Assembly: GCF_008642295.1 (NCBI RefSeq)
Contig: NZ_CP029190.1
Coordinates: 4,633,501 to 4,697,500 of the forward strand
From: Streptomyces venezuelae
GTDB lineage: Bacteria; Actinomycetota; Actinomycetes; Streptomycetales; Streptomycetaceae
Direction of reading: 5' to 3'
DNA length: 64,000 nucleotides
The translations under genes were made by a program, and so were the position numbers. Each line of letters starts with the position of its first letter. The first letter of the stretch is position 1. Below the pieces are notes generated by a model. It did not search any database, was not told the origin of the DNA, and was given only the letters and a program-made list of their open reading frames with translations. Positions 1-9,031 of the stretch are shown here, one piece after another.

Positions 1-88
1 GGCCCCGCCGGCCGCCCGGACCACCGTCTACGTGGGCCTGCCGGCCGGCCTGCTGATCGAGATCGACGCGCTGGCGGTCCTCGGCTGA
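1..88 (+). CDS. RidA/YjgF-family protein, C-terminal fragment
   Basis: The window opens inside a gene. Reading from base 2, the frame runs to TGA at 86-88 and ends in VYVGLPAGLLIEIDALAVLG, which resembles the last beta-strand of RidA/YjgF (Rid) proteins, enamine/imine deaminases that form trimers. The rest of the gene, including the Arg and Glu of the active site, lies outside the window. The call rests on about 28 residues, so it is a family-level guess. Confidence 0.5.
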   Translation, partial: APPAARTTVYVGLPAGLLIEIDALAVLG

Positions 89-160
89 CACCGCGAAGGG
101 GCGCCCCCCTGGCGGTGGGGCGCCCCGGCCGGTCCGGCTGCCCGGATTCAGACGGCGGAC

Positions 161-1495
161 TCAGACGCAGTACTGCGATTCCTTGCCGATGGACCGGTAC
201 ATACAGTCCGCGTTCTCCAGCAGCTGGAGCACGGCGTCCCGGTTCCGGCTGGTCTCGCGCTCGATCACCTCGTCGGGCGGGTAGAACCCGCCGCCGCCCG
301 AGCTCGCCGGGTACATCTCGAAGGTGTAGCCGAAGATCTTCTGGTTGCCCCACAGCCAGTCGTCGATGGTGCCGTCCGTGATGTAGAGGTCACTGGACTG
401 CTCGGCGGTGTAGCCGTTGCTGGCCGCCATCTTCTGGCCGACGGCCTTGAAGGCGCCCAGGTCGTCGGCCGTCAGGCCGGGGGCGGTGTCGTTGTAGGTG
501 TAGCCGAACGGCCACAGCACCAGCTCGCTGTAGGTGTGGAAGTCGATGGCGGCCTTGATCTGCTGCTTGCCGCCCACCACCCGGCTGCGGACGAAGTCCG
601 AGACGGCCTTCACCTCGGGGGCCGACTCGGCGGCCGGGCCGCGGTAGGTCTCGGAGCTCTTGCTGCCGCTGGAGCCGCCGCAGCAGCCCCACTTGTAGTT
701 CCAGTTCCGGTTCTCGTCGGTGCCGACGTAGGAGGAACCGGAATTGGGCTGCCGGTTCTTGCGCCAGGACCGGTAGGAGCCGGTGGCGATGTCGTACTCG
801 CCGCCGTCCGGGTTGAGGTCCGGGATGATCCAGATCTCCCGCCCGTTGACCATGTTGGTGATCCGGGAGTCGGTGCCGTAGTCCTCGCCGAACTCGCGCA
901 GCAGGTACAGGGCCATCTCGACGGTCAGGTGCTCGCGGGCGTGCTGGTGGTGGGTGAAGAGCACCTCGGGCTCGGCCTCGTCGGTGCCGACGTTGTCACT
1001 GATCTTGATGGCGACCAGATCGCGGCCCTGGTAGGACTTTCCGATCACCCGCTTGCTCATGATGTTCGGGTACTGGGCGATGCGCTGGTCGATCTCCGCG
1101 CTCATCTCGGCGTAGTTGTGGTACCTGGAGTCGGCCGAGGGGAAGTCCATCGGGGTAGCCGCGATCCCGGGCAGCGAGCGGTCCGGCGGGCCGGCGAGGG
1201 CGGTCATCTTGTAGCCGAGGGCGCGCAGCTTCCTGGCCTGGATGGTGTCGGCGCTGACCACCACGGTGTGGTCGTCCACCTCGTCGATCGACACTCCGGT
1301 GCGGGCGAGCGCCGTCCGGTCGGCGGCGGTGGCAGGCCCGTGGATCCGGTACTGGACGATGGCCTCGTCCTGGGTGGCCGTGGACGGGGTCGGCGGCGCC
1401 GATGCGGTGGCGCTCATGCCGTAGGCGGGTGCGCCGAGCGCGAGCGCCAGCAGGGCCGCCGTGACGACGGACCTCCGGCGGGTGTGTAGCCGCAT
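161..1495 (-). CDS. Secreted M14 zinc carboxypeptidase
   Basis: A 444-residue extracellular metallo-carboxypeptidase that should trim C-terminal residues from peptides. Residues 1-30 form a signal peptide with an RRR n-region. Residues 40-110 look like a propeptide. The catalytic domain begins near 125. The zinc ligands of the M14 family are visible: H185 and E188 in HAREH, and H320 in DFHTYSE. E393 in TFEMYP fits the general base. The NPDGGEYD and RNWNYKWG segments match the substrate-binding core of carboxypeptidase T-like enzymes. A Cys pair at 271-272 sits beside the active-site loop. It is transcribed alone, in the same direction as the chitinase upstream. The specificity (A, B or T type) cannot be read from the sequence. 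Confidence 0.93.
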   Translation of the reverse strand: MRLHTRRRSVVTAALLALALGAPAYGMSATASAPPTPSTATQDEAIVQYRIHGPATAADRTALARTGVSIDEVDDHTVVVSADTIQARKLRALGYKMTALAGPPDRSLPGIAATPMDFPSADSRYHNYAEMSAEIDQRIAQYPNIMSKRVIGKSYQGRDLVAIKISDNVGTDEAEPEVLFTHHQHAREHLTVEMALYLLREFGEDYGTDSRITNMVNGREIWIIPDLNPDGGEYDIATGSYRSWRKNRQPNSGSSYVGTDENRNWNYKWGCCGGSSGSKSSETYRGPAAESAPEVKAVSDFVRSRVVGGKQQIKAAIDFHTYSELVLWPFGYTYNDTAPGLTADDLGAFKAVGQKMAASNGYTAEQSSDLYITDGTIDDWLWGNQKIFGYTFEMYPASSGGGGFYPPDEVIERETSRNRDAVLQLLENADCMYRSIGKESQYCV

Positions 1496-1626
1496 GCGAT
1501 CTCCTGGGTCGGGAGTGTGGGGGTAGCCGTGCGGACGCGCACAGCGTGCGCTTCTGACATGGACCGGTCAAGGACCGGAAACCGGCCACCCCCACACATG
1601 CCCGCTATGCGGCCACGGCAGCTCTG

Positions 1627-3321
1627 CTACGGGAGTGAATGCACCTTCGGACCCACCGCGTTGGACCAGGCGTTGCCGGCCTTCGCGTCCCAGTTCGTCG
1701 ACCAGGTCATCGCACCGCGCAGCGCCGGGTAGGTCTTGGACGGCTTGAAGGAACCGCAGCTCGTGCCGCGGGTCAGGCAGTCCAGGGCGTTGTTGACCAC
1801 GGTCGGTGAAACGTATCCGCTACCGGCCCCGCTGGGCGAGGCGGGCAGGCCCAGGCCCACCTGGGAGGGGGCGAGGCCGCCCTCCAATTGGATGCAGGCC
1901 AGCGCGGTGAGGAAGTCCACCGAGCCCTGGGAGTACACCTTGCCGTCGCAGCCCAGCATCGAGCCGCTGTTGTAGTACTGCATGTTGACGACGGTGAGGA
2001 TGTCCTTGATGTTTAGCGCCGTCTGGAAGTACGCGTTCGAGGTCGACTGCATGTCGATGGTCTGCGGGGCCATGGTGATGACCAGCGAGGGCCCGGCCTT
2101 CTGGGAGAGCGAGCGCAGCGCCTGGGTCATGTAGGTGGCGTTGAGGCCGTTCTCCAGGTCGATGTCGATCCCGTTGAAGCCGTACTCCTGCATCAGCGCG
2201 TACGCCGAGTTGGCCAGGTTGTTCGCGGAGGCCGAGTCGTTGACCGTGATGGTCCCCTTCTCGCCGCCGATCGAGAGGATGACCGATTTCCCGGCCGCCT
2301 TCTTCGCGGCGATGTCCGCCTTGAACTGCGCCACGGTGTAGCCGCCGAGGCCCGCCGAGTCGAGGTTGAAGGTGATGGCCCCGGGTGTGGCGGTGGCATC
2401 GGCGAAGGACACCGCGATGATGTCGTACTGCGCCTGGACGTCCGAGAGCCGCTGGACGGTGGCCCCGTTGTTGAAGTTCTGCCAGTAGCCGGTGACCGCG
2501 TGCCGGGGCACGGCCGGATTGCCCGGGTTGCCGGTGTCGGGTGCCGTGGTGCCGTTGACCGGGGCGGACCTCGGTCCTTCACCCGCCTGGTTGTACGCGC
2601 TCACCTGGAGGGAGTAGGTGGTCGACGGGGCCAGACCGGTGAGCTGGGTGGTGGTTCCGCTGACCGTGGCCACCCGGGAGCCGTCCCGGTAGACGTGGTA
2701 GCCGGAGGCGCCGGAGACCGCGTTCCACGAAAGGGTGAGTGCGGTGGAGCTCTGGCCGGAAACCGCGAGTCCGGCGGGTGCGCCGGGGATCGCCGGGCCG
2801 GGGTCGGTGCCCCCGCCGCCGTCCGGGCCGAACACGGAGAACTCGTCCACGTGGTAGGCGGGCTGGCCGTACCAGCCGTGGGTGTAGACGGTGACCTGGG
2901 TGGTGTTGGGTCCGGTGGAGAAGGTGGTCGACAGCTTCTGCCAGCCGCCGCCCGAGCCGGGGGTCCAGGTGGAGACGTCCTGGGTTCCGGTTCCGCTCGC
3001 GCCCAGGTACACGTAACTGCCCTGCACCTGGGTGCTCAGGGTGTAGGTGGAGTTCGGCTTGACCGTGACGGTCTGGCTGCAGCGGGCGTTGTCCTGCCCA
3101 CTCGGGGTGGCCTTGAGGGCGCCCGCCCCCGCGTACGTCGGGGAGCTGACGGCGGTTCCGCTGCCGCCGGTGCAGCTCCAGTTGGCGAGGCCGGACTCGA
3201 AGCCGCCGTTGCGGGCGACGTTGACGTCGGCGGCCTGTGCGGTACCGGTGACGAAGGCGGTGAGACCGGTCGCGGTGAGGGTGGCGGCGCCCAGCAGGGC
3301 GAGGGAGCGTCTGCGGTTCAC
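1627..3321 (-). CDS. Secreted modular GH18 chitinase (CBM - FnIII - GH18)
   Basis: An endo-type chitinase of 564 residues. The frame stays open upstream to about 4,563, but the start is set at the GTG at 3321 because it gives MNRRRSLALL and a normal signal peptide ending near AQA|AD (residue 31). Next come a beta-sandwich carbohydrate-binding module (about 32-165), a glycine-rich linker, a fibronectin type III domain (about 178-262) and a GH18 catalytic barrel (275-564). The GH18 signature DxxDxDxE appears as NGIDIDLE, with catalytic acid E390. The SIGGEKG motif of barrel strand 3 is also present. Streptomyces chitinases of this layout degrade environmental chitin. The DasR box upstream ties the gene to N-acetylglucosamine control. 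Confidence 0.95.
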   Translation of the reverse strand: MNRRRSLALLGAATLTATGLTAFVTGTAQAADVNVARNGGFESGLANWSCTGGSGTAVSSPTYAGAGALKATPSGQDNARCSQTVTVKPNSTYTLSTQVQGSYVYLGASGTGTQDVSTWTPGSGGGWQKLSTTFSTGPNTTQVTVYTHGWYGQPAYHVDEFSVFGPDGGGGTDPGPAIPGAPAGLAVSGQSSTALTLSWNAVSGASGYHVYRDGSRVATVSGTTTQLTGLAPSTTYSLQVSAYNQAGEGPRSAPVNGTTAPDTGNPGNPAVPRHAVTGYWQNFNNGATVQRLSDVQAQYDIIAVSFADATATPGAITFNLDSAGLGGYTVAQFKADIAAKKAAGKSVILSIGGEKGTITVNDSASANNLANSAYALMQEYGFNGIDIDLENGLNATYMTQALRSLSQKAGPSLVITMAPQTIDMQSTSNAYFQTALNIKDILTVVNMQYYNSGSMLGCDGKVYSQGSVDFLTALACIQLEGGLAPSQVGLGLPASPSGAGSGYVSPTVVNNALDCLTRGTSCGSFKPSKTYPALRGAMTWSTNWDAKAGNAWSNAVGPKVHSLP

Positions 3322-3711
3322 GATGGCTCCGTGGGGGGAGTCGGGGTGGGGAGAAGGGTGCGTGGGGATCCCGCAGCCAAGGTGGTCCAGACCAATCTCG
3401 CTGTCAAGAGTCTTTACAAACTGGCTGAAAACGATCGGAGTTCCCTTCCTGCTTGTCCGGGTTTTTCGCCACCTGCGACCTCCGCTCTCCGCATGGGAAT
3501 CGACAAGGCCCTGCCCTGCCGGCGAGGACGCGGATAAAGTGCTGAGGCAGGAGGGGTGGGGGCACCTCCCGGCGGCAGCCGGGGGAGCGTCGATCGTTTG
3601 CGGTCGCGCAGCATGCGCATACGCGGCGACCACAGGGACACGGCAACCACAGGGACCGGTCCCGGCGGTGGCCGGGCAGTACGGGGACGTACGGGGAACA
3701 GGGGGATTCGC
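3322..3711. other. Divergent regulatory region between chitinase and Tad locus
   Basis: About 390 bases without a credible gene. It holds the chitinase promoter and DasR box (3381-3407) and, on the other strand, presumably the promoter of the first Tad-locus gene, for which I see no clear -35/-10 pair. The open frames here have the wrong codon bias and are shadows or N-terminal run-ons of the flanking genes. Confidence 0.6.
3381..3407 (-). promoter_or_regulatory. DasR operator (dre) and -35 element of the chitinase gene
   Basis: Bases 3381-3396 read GGTGGTCCAGACCAAT, a near match to the DasR responsive element whose core is TGGTCTAGACCA. DasR is the GntR-type GlcNAc regulator that represses chitinases in Streptomyces. 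On the minus strand a perfect TTGACA (3402-3407) precedes it, so the operator sits in the spacer and over the -10 position. A bound repressor would block polymerase. The distance to the GTG is about 60 bases. Confidence 0.85.
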
Positions 3712-4545
3712 GTGCCGACCGCCATCGCTGTCACCAGCGCAGACCTGGTACTTCCGGCCCCCGACCGGCACACCCCGTCGGCCGCCGTGCTGCACCCTCC
3801 CGACCGGCTCGACCTGGAGCAGGCGCTCGCCGAAACCGCCGCCCTGCTGGACCTCCACGGCCATCTGCTGGTCGTCGTACCGTCCTGGCTGCCCGCTCCC
3901 GCCGTCCGCCGGCTGCACACCGTACGCGCCATCCTCGAAACCGACCGGATCGCGCTCCTCGGCATCGATCTGCCGCCGCTCGCCACCGCCCTGCTGGTCC
4001 GTCAGCTGCGCCAGCTCACGGTGTGCGACTTCAGCCCCGGAATCATCGCCTCGGCCGCCCGGCTGCTCTCCCACTACATCCACGCCGGCGCACTGCTGAG
4101 CAGTGTGGCCAAACTCGACCGGGTCCCCGTCGACCTCAAGGCCCACGCCCGCTCCTGGGTCTCCGGCGCCCAGTTCGCCGTCCTGGCCAACCCCACACCC
4201 CACCTGGTGAAACTCGGACCGGGAGCCGTCCTCCCGCCCGGTCCCGCCTTCGCCACCCACCTCAGCTTCGCCCGCGGCCAGCTTCCCGGAGACTGGATCG
4301 CCGCCGAACTGGCCCCCGCCTGGCAGGTTCAGGGCGTGCTGGAGAACCCGCTGCCCGCCGACTCGCCCGCCTGGTGGGGCACCCCCAAGCTGATCGAGTT
4401 CGCCGCGGCCATCCCCGACATCGCGGTCCTCTACCAGCTCGTCGCGTCCGTCCGGCGCGAGGACTGCCGATGGTGCGGCCTCGAACTCATCGGCGACCGC
4501 TGCGGCTTCTGCGCCACCCAGATCCCGGCACTCTCCAGAACCTGA
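3712..4545 (+). CDS. Tad-locus protein of unknown function with C-terminal zinc-ribbon-like Cys motif
   Basis: A 277-residue protein, first gene of the Tad/Flp cluster. The GTG at 3712 is chosen as start because the codon bias and protein-like composition begin there. No signal peptide or membrane segment is obvious. The last 35 residues hold CRWCGLELIGDRCGFC, two CxxC pairs that could bind zinc. The body is Leu/Ala-rich and carries no motif I recognise. It is 39 bases upstream of cpaB and in the same direction, so a role tied to pilus expression or assembly is inferred from position only. Confidence 0.75.
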   Translation: MPTAIAVTSADLVLPAPDRHTPSAAVLHPPDRLDLEQALAETAALLDLHGHLLVVVPSWLPAPAVRRLHTVRAILETDRIALLGIDLPPLATALLVRQLRQLTVCDFSPGIIASAARLLSHYIHAGALLSSVAKLDRVPVDLKAHARSWVSGAQFAVLANPTPHLVKLGPGAVLPPGPAFATHLSFARGQLPGDWIAAELAPAWQVQGVLENPLPADSPAWWGTPKLIEFAAAIPDIAVLYQLVASVRREDCRWCGLELIGDRCGFCATQIPALSRT

Positions 4546-4584
4546 CCCACGCTCCTGACCCACGAACGACGAGGTCCCCGGCTC

Positions 4585-5298
4585 ATGAACTCACGCCAGC
4601 GCCGCGGCGTCATCCTGTTGCTCCTCTCGGTCCTGTGCGCCCTCGGCGCCTTCGCCGGGGTGATCTCGGTGATCGGCGAGGTCAACTCGAAGGTCGGGCC
4701 CGAGGTCGTCGCCTACCGCGTCAAGAGCGACATAGCGCCCTACACCCCGCTGGACGCCGGCCGGTTCGAACAGGTGAAGATCCCCGAGCGGTGGCGGCCG
4801 ACCACCGCCGTGACCGATCTGGGCACGGTGCAGGGGAAGATCGCGGTCACCGGCCTCAAGAAGGGCTCCCTGCTCCAGTCCGACATGGTCGTGGACCGCC
4901 CCAAACTCCAGGCGGGCGAACAGGAGATCGCCATCATGATCGACCCGTCCACCGGAGTCGCCGGGAAGATCCGCCCGGGCGACCGGGTCAACATCACCGC
5001 CACCTTCAAGGGCAAGAAGGCCACCGACCCCGACCGGTCCGTGATCATCGTGGTCAACGCCAAGGTCATCGAGGTGGGCCGGCTCACCCCGGTGGAGAAG
5101 AACGGCGACCGCAAGGGCACCGGCACCGGCACCGCCGAAGCCGTGCCGATCACCTTCGCCCTCGGCAACAAGGACGTCAACCGCGTGGCCTACGCCGAAT
5201 CCTTCGCCGAACACGTCCGGCTGGCCCTGCTGCCCCCCGGCACCGAGGGCTCCGTCCCGCCCGCCGACCGCTGGTACACCCTCGACGGGGACAAGTGA
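4585..5298 (+). CDS. cpaB: Flp pilus assembly protein CpaB/RcpC (SAF domain)
   Basis: A 237-residue periplasm-side pilus assembly protein. It starts MNSRQRRGVILLLLSVLCAL, giving a short basic n-region and one membrane segment (about 9-30). A SAF domain follows, with the typical segments VVAYRVKSDIAPYTPLDA (about 45-62), TGLKKGSLLQSDM (about 90-103) and PGDRVNITATF. The RcpC/CpaB C-terminal region then continues to the end. In Gram-negative Tad systems CpaB works with the secretin. Actinobacteria have no outer membrane, so here it may organise the pilus in the cell wall. It is followed after 7 bases by the TadZ gene. Confidence 0.88.
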   Translation: MNSRQRRGVILLLLSVLCALGAFAGVISVIGEVNSKVGPEVVAYRVKSDIAPYTPLDAGRFEQVKIPERWRPTTAVTDLGTVQGKIAVTGLKKGSLLQSDMVVDRPKLQAGEQEIAIMIDPSTGVAGKIRPGDRVNITATFKGKKATDPDRSVIIVVNAKVIEVGRLTPVEKNGDRKGTGTGTAEAVPITFALGNKDVNRVAYAESFAEHVRLALLPPGTEGSVPPADRWYTLDGDK

Positions 5299-5305
5299 GG
5301 CCGGC

Positions 5306-6676
5306 ATGACCACCCGTATCCTTCCGGCCGTCTCCGACCCGGACGCCGCCCGCGTCCTGGTCACCCTGCTCGGGCAGCTCCCGGCCGCCGAGCCGGCCGC
5401 CCCGGTCCCGGACTCCACCACCCTCCTGGACACCCTGGCCCGGCTGGCCGCCGAGTCCGTCGACGCGCTGCCCGAGGTCGTCCTCGTCCACGAGCGGATC
5501 GGGCCGCTGCCCGCCCTCGACCTGATCCGTGAAGTCGCCCTCCGCTTCCCGCCGGTGGGCGTGGTCCTGGTGACCTCCGACGCCGGCCCGGCCCTGTTCT
5601 CCGCGGCCATGGACTCCGGTGCCCGCGGCCTGGTCGGGCTGCCGCTGAGTTACGAGGAACTCTCCGCCCGCGTCCAGGGCGCCGCCCAGTGGGCCGCCGG
5701 CGTACGCCGCCACCTGGGGCGGAGCGCCGGCGGGGACGTCTTCACCGGACCGGGCACCGGCCGGGTGGCCACCGTCACCGGCGCCAAGGGCGGGGTCGGC
5801 ACCACCTTCTGCGCCGTCCAGTTCGCCCTCGCCGCGGTGGCCGCCGGGCGGCGGGTGGCCCTGGTCGACATGGACCTCCAGGCCGGCGACGTCGGCTCCT
5901 ACCTGGACGTGCAGTTCCGGCGGTCGATCGCCGACCTGGCCGGCATCCAGGACATCTCCCCGCGGGTGCTCGGCGACGCCGTGTACGAGCACCCCACCGG
6001 GCTCGCCCTGCTGCTGGCACCCGGCGACGGCGAACGTGGGGAGGAGGTCGACGAACGGGCCGCCCGGCTCATCGTCACCGCCCTGCGGCACCGCTACGAC
6101 CTCGTGGTCGTCGACTGCGGCAGCCAGCTCTCCGCGGCGGGCGCCGCCACCGTGGAACGCGCCGACGTGGCCGTCCTGGTCACCACCCCGGACGTGGTCG
6201 CGGTGCGCGCCGCCAAGCGGACCGTCCGGATGTGGGAGCGGCTCCGGGTCCGCAAGGCCGAGGACACCACCATGGTGGTCAACCGCTGGACCAAGCACAC
6301 CGAGATACAGCCCTCCCTGATCGAGAAGATCACCAAGACCCGGCCCACCCGCACCCCGGTCCCGGCGAACTTCAAGGAACTCCAGTCCGTGGTCGACGCG
6401 GGCCGGGTCCAGGACCTCGACAACCGCTCGGCGGTCAAGCAGGCGCTGTGGACCCTGGCCGGTGAACTCGGCCTGCTGCGCAGCCCGGAGGAATCCGCTC
6501 CGCCGGGCCCGGGCCACCCGGATGCCGGCACCGGCGCCACCCCGGGTGCCCCGGGGGCTCCGGGCGCCACGCTGGCGCTGCGCGCCGGGGGCCCGCCGGC
6601 CCGGACGCGCGGCGGCGACCGGGGCGACCGGGGCGCGCTGGGCTCCTGGCTCCGCCGCCCGACCCGGGAGGGCTGA
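5306..6676 (+). CDS. tadZ: TadZ/CpaE-like MinD/ParA-family ATPase
   Basis: A 456-residue pilus localisation ATPase. The N-terminal 130 residues resemble a degenerate receiver-like domain, as in other TadZ/CpaE proteins. The deviant Walker A of the MinD/ParA fold, GAKGGVGTT, lies near residues 157-165. Further ParA-type motifs follow (VALVDMDLQAGDV, then VVVDCGSQ). The last 70 residues are a Gly/Pro/Ala tail that is probably disordered. In Tad systems TadZ marks the pole or site at which the machine is built. The gene sits between cpaB and the tadE pair, on the same strand with 4-7 base gaps, so it is co-transcribed. Confidence 0.88.
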   Translation: MTTRILPAVSDPDAARVLVTLLGQLPAAEPAAPVPDSTTLLDTLARLAAESVDALPEVVLVHERIGPLPALDLIREVALRFPPVGVVLVTSDAGPALFSAAMDSGARGLVGLPLSYEELSARVQGAAQWAAGVRRHLGRSAGGDVFTGPGTGRVATVTGAKGGVGTTFCAVQFALAAVAAGRRVALVDMDLQAGDVGSYLDVQFRRSIADLAGIQDISPRVLGDAVYEHPTGLALLLAPGDGERGEEVDERAARLIVTALRHRYDLVVVDCGSQLSAAGAATVERADVAVLVTTPDVVAVRAAKRTVRMWERLRVRKAEDTTMVVNRWTKHTEIQPSLIEKITKTRPTRTPVPANFKELQSVVDAGRVQDLDNRSAVKQALWTLAGELGLLRSPEESAPPGPGHPDAGTGATPGAPGAPGATLALRAGGPPARTRGGDRGDRGALGSWLRRPTREG

Positions 6677-6680
6677 CCCC

Positions 6681-7091
6681 GTGCCCAGACCCGCCGGTAC
6701 CAGCCCGACCCACGACCGCGACCGTGACCGCGACCGTGACCGCGGTCAGGTCGCCGTGGAGTTCGCCGGGATGCTGCCGTTCATCCTGCTGCTGGTCGCG
6801 GCGGTCTGGCAGTGCGTGCTGATCGGCTACGCGTTCTCCCTGGCGGGCAACGCGGCCGACGAGGCCGCCCGGGCCGGCGCGGTCACCCGCGATCCCGGTG
6901 CCTGCGCCGCGGCGGCCCAGGAGCACATCCCGGGGTCCTGGGAGACGTCCGCCGACTGCCCGGCCCCGCCCGGCACCGGCCTGTACCGGGTCTCGGTCCG
7001 CCTCCGGATCCCGATCCTGCTGCCGGGCCTGAACCTGGGCCCGCAGATCACCGGCGAAGCGGGCGCGGCGATGGAGAAGGAGACCGACTGA
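6681..7091 (+). CDS. tadE: TadE-like minor pilin (first copy)
   Basis: A 136-residue pseudopilin. The GTG at 6681 follows the tadZ stop by 4 bases. The N-terminus is an unusual run of Asp-Arg repeats (HDRDRDRDRDRG) encoded by alternating gaccgt/gaccgc units. It is followed by GQVAVEFAGMLPFILLL, in which cleavage after Gly would leave Glu at +5, the class III prepilin rule. One hydrophobic helix follows, then a soluble C-terminal region with two Cys (PGACAA and ADCPAP) that could form a disulfide. Its stop overlaps the next start (ATGA), which points to translational coupling with the second tadE. Confidence 0.85.
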   Translation: MPRPAGTSPTHDRDRDRDRDRGQVAVEFAGMLPFILLLVAAVWQCVLIGYAFSLAGNAADEAARAGAVTRDPGACAAAAQEHIPGSWETSADCPAPPGTGLYRVSVRLRIPILLPGLNLGPQITGEAGAAMEKETD

Positions 7092-7678
7092 TGCTCCCCC
7101 AACCCGGCCCGCTGCCCCACCCCGGGGCCCGGCCCACGCCCTCGTCAGCCGCCGCGTCCAGGGGCGCAGGCCGGGCCGCCAGGCCCGTGAGCCCCGCCGC
7201 AGCCGAGGTCGCGCCCGGCAGGGCCCCGGCCGGCGGCGTGCCCGCGCGCACGCCCGGGGCCGGACCCGTGCACCCGCACGGCGGGCTCCAGGCGGGGGCC
7301 GGGGGCCGTAAGGGCCGGCGGGACCGGGGGCAGGTGGCGCTGGAGTACCTCGCCTTTCTGCCGATCCTGCTGCTCATCGGCCTGGCCGGCCTCCAGCTCG
7401 GCTGGATCGCCTACGTCGAGCAGCAGGCCGAGAACGCCGCGCGGGTCGCCGCCCGTACCGCATCCCTGGACGGCATCCCGGCCGGCCAGGCCGCCGGAAT
7501 GGCCGCCATCAAGGAAGGCCTGCGGGGCCGCTCCACCGTCGACGTCGGCGGCGGGGACGCCCTCACCGCCACCGTGACCATCCAGGTCACCTCCGTCGTG
7601 CCCGGCCTCAGCTTCGAGCAACGCACGCGCACCGCCACCATGCCCAACGACGACCCGAACCCGAACCCCAACCCGTAA
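7091..7678 (+). CDS. tadE: TadE-like minor pilin (second copy) with long Pro/Ala leader
   Basis: A 195-residue TadE-family pseudopilin. Unlike the first copy it has about 80 residues of Pro/Ala/Gly-rich sequence before the prepilin motif GQVALEYLAFLPILLL (Glu at +5 after Gly). That is exceptionally long for a prepilin leader. An internal start could shorten it, but none has a convincing ribosome site. The helix is followed by ENAARVAARTASLDG, typical of TadE, and an extracellular beta-rich domain ending in an Asn-Pro repeat (DPNPNPNP). The start ATG overlaps the preceding stop. Confidence 0.82.
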   Translation: MLPQPGPLPHPGARPTPSSAAASRGAGRAARPVSPAAAEVAPGRAPAGGVPARTPGAGPVHPHGGLQAGAGGRKGRRDRGQVALEYLAFLPILLLIGLAGLQLGWIAYVEQQAENAARVAARTASLDGIPAGQAAGMAAIKEGLRGRSTVDVGGGDALTATVTIQVTSVVPGLSFEQRTRTATMPNDDPNPNPNP

Positions 7679-7693
7679 GGGGGCCGACCTGCC

Positions 7694-9031
7694 ATGAGCC
7701 TGCGTTCCAGGGTCAACACCCCCGACGACCGCCACAGCCCCCGCGAGGACGGCCGCCTGGTCTCCTCGTACCGCGCCAAACTCCTCGAGGAGATCGACCT
7801 CGCCGAAATGTCGGCGCTCGCGCCGACCGAGCGCCGCGCCCGCCTCGAACGCGTACTCGGCCACATCATCAGCCGCGAAGGCCCCGTCCTCTCCACCGTC
7901 GAGCGCGCCCAGCTGATCCGCCGTGTCGTCGACGAAGCCCTCGGCCTCGGTGTGCTCGAACCCCTCCTCGAAGACCCCACCATCTCCGAGATCATGGTCA
8001 ACGGACCGGACCACATCTATGTGGAACGAGCCGGACGCGTCGAGCAGCTCCCCCTCCGCTTCGCCTCCCACGAGCAGCTCATGCAGACCATCGAGCGCAT
8101 CGTCTCCGCCGTCAACCGCCGCGTGGACGAGGCCAATCCGATGGTCGACGCCCGCCTCCCCACCGGCGAGCGCGTCAACGTGATCATTCCGCCGCTGTCC
8201 CTGACCGGCGCCACCCTCACCATCCGCCGCTTCCCGCGCGCCTTCACCCTGCCCGAGATGATCGCCCTCGGCTCCCTCGACGAGCAGATGCTGCTGCTCC
8301 TCTCCGGCCTCGTCCAGGCCAAGATGAACGTGATCGTGTCCGGCGCCACCGGCACCGGCAAGACCACCCTCCTCAACGCCCTCTCCGGCCTGATCCCGGA
8401 GGGCGAACGCATCATCACCATCGAGGACTCGGCGGAACTCCAGCTCCAGCAGCCCCATGTGATCCGGCTGGAGTCCCGGCCCCCCAACGTCGAGGGCAAG
8501 GGCCGGATCACCATCCGCGACCTGGTCCGCAACTCCCTCCGGATGCGCCCCGACCGGATCGTCGTCGGCGAGGTCCGCGGCGGCGAGACGCTCGACATGC
8601 TCCAGGCCATGTCCACCGGCCACGACGGCTCCCTCGCCACCGTGCACGCCAACAGCGCCGAGGACGCCCTGATGCGGCTCCAGACCCTCGCCTCGATGTC
8701 CGAGGTCGAGGTCCCCTTCGAAGCCCTCCAGGACCAGATCAACAGCGCCGTCAACGTGGTCGTCCAGCTCACCCGGTTCGCCGACGGCACCCGCCGGATC
8801 ACCGAGATCTCCATCCTCGACTCGCACGGCCGCGAGCCCTTCCGGATCATCACGGTCTGCCGGTTCGCCGCCCGGCCGCTCAGCGCCGACGGACGCGTCC
8901 ACGGCCGTTTCGAGCACTACCCGCTGCCCCGCCGCATCGCCGAACGCCTCTACATGAACAACCAGCCGATCCCGCAGGCCTTCGGGGTCGCCGCCACCGA
9001 GGACCAGCTCACCACCCGGATCGCCCTGTGA
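7694..9031 (+). CDS. tadA: TadA/CpaF secretion ATPase
   Basis: A 445-residue hexameric ATPase that drives pilin polymerisation. The N-terminal domain (about 20-140) includes LEDPTISEIMVNGPD, a hallmark of the CpaF family. The Walker A is SGATGTGKTTLLNALSG at about 215-231. An Asp-box (IEDSAEL), a Walker B region (RPDRIVVGEVRGGE) and a His box (TGHDGSLATVHANS) follow in the GspE/PilT order. No residue of the catalytic set looks missing. It overlaps tadB by four bases (GTGA), so the two are translationally coupled. Confidence 0.95.
   Translation: MSLRSRVNTPDDRHSPREDGRLVSSYRAKLLEEIDLAEMSALAPTERRARLERVLGHIISREGPVLSTVERAQLIRRVVDEALGLGVLEPLLEDPTISEIMVNGPDHIYVERAGRVEQLPLRFASHEQLMQTIERIVSAVNRRVDEANPMVDARLPTGERVNVIIPPLSLTGATLTIRRFPRAFTLPEMIALGSLDEQMLLLLSGLVQAKMNVIVSGATGTGKTTLLNALSGLIPEGERIITIEDSAELQLQQPHVIRLESRPPNVEGKGRITIRDLVRNSLRMRPDRIVVGEVRGGETLDMLQAMSTGHDGSLATVHANSAEDALMRLQTLASMSEVEVPFEALQDQINSAVNVVVQLTRFADGTRRITEISILDSHGREPFRIITVCRFAARPLSADGRVHGRFEHYPLPRRIAERLYMNNQPIPQAFGVAATEDQLTTRIAL

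Noticed and set aside
3322..4563. Upstream extension of the chitinase reading frame to about 4563
   Set aside because: The added sequence has no protein-like pattern, lies antisense to a Tad-locus gene, and would bury the signal peptide and the DasR promoter inside the coding region.
7145..8917. 590-residue frame on the minus strand across tadE and tadA
   Set aside because: It is the mirror of strongly recognisable genes; its residues are Gly/Asp/Val-rich without any motif, as expected from high GC third positions.
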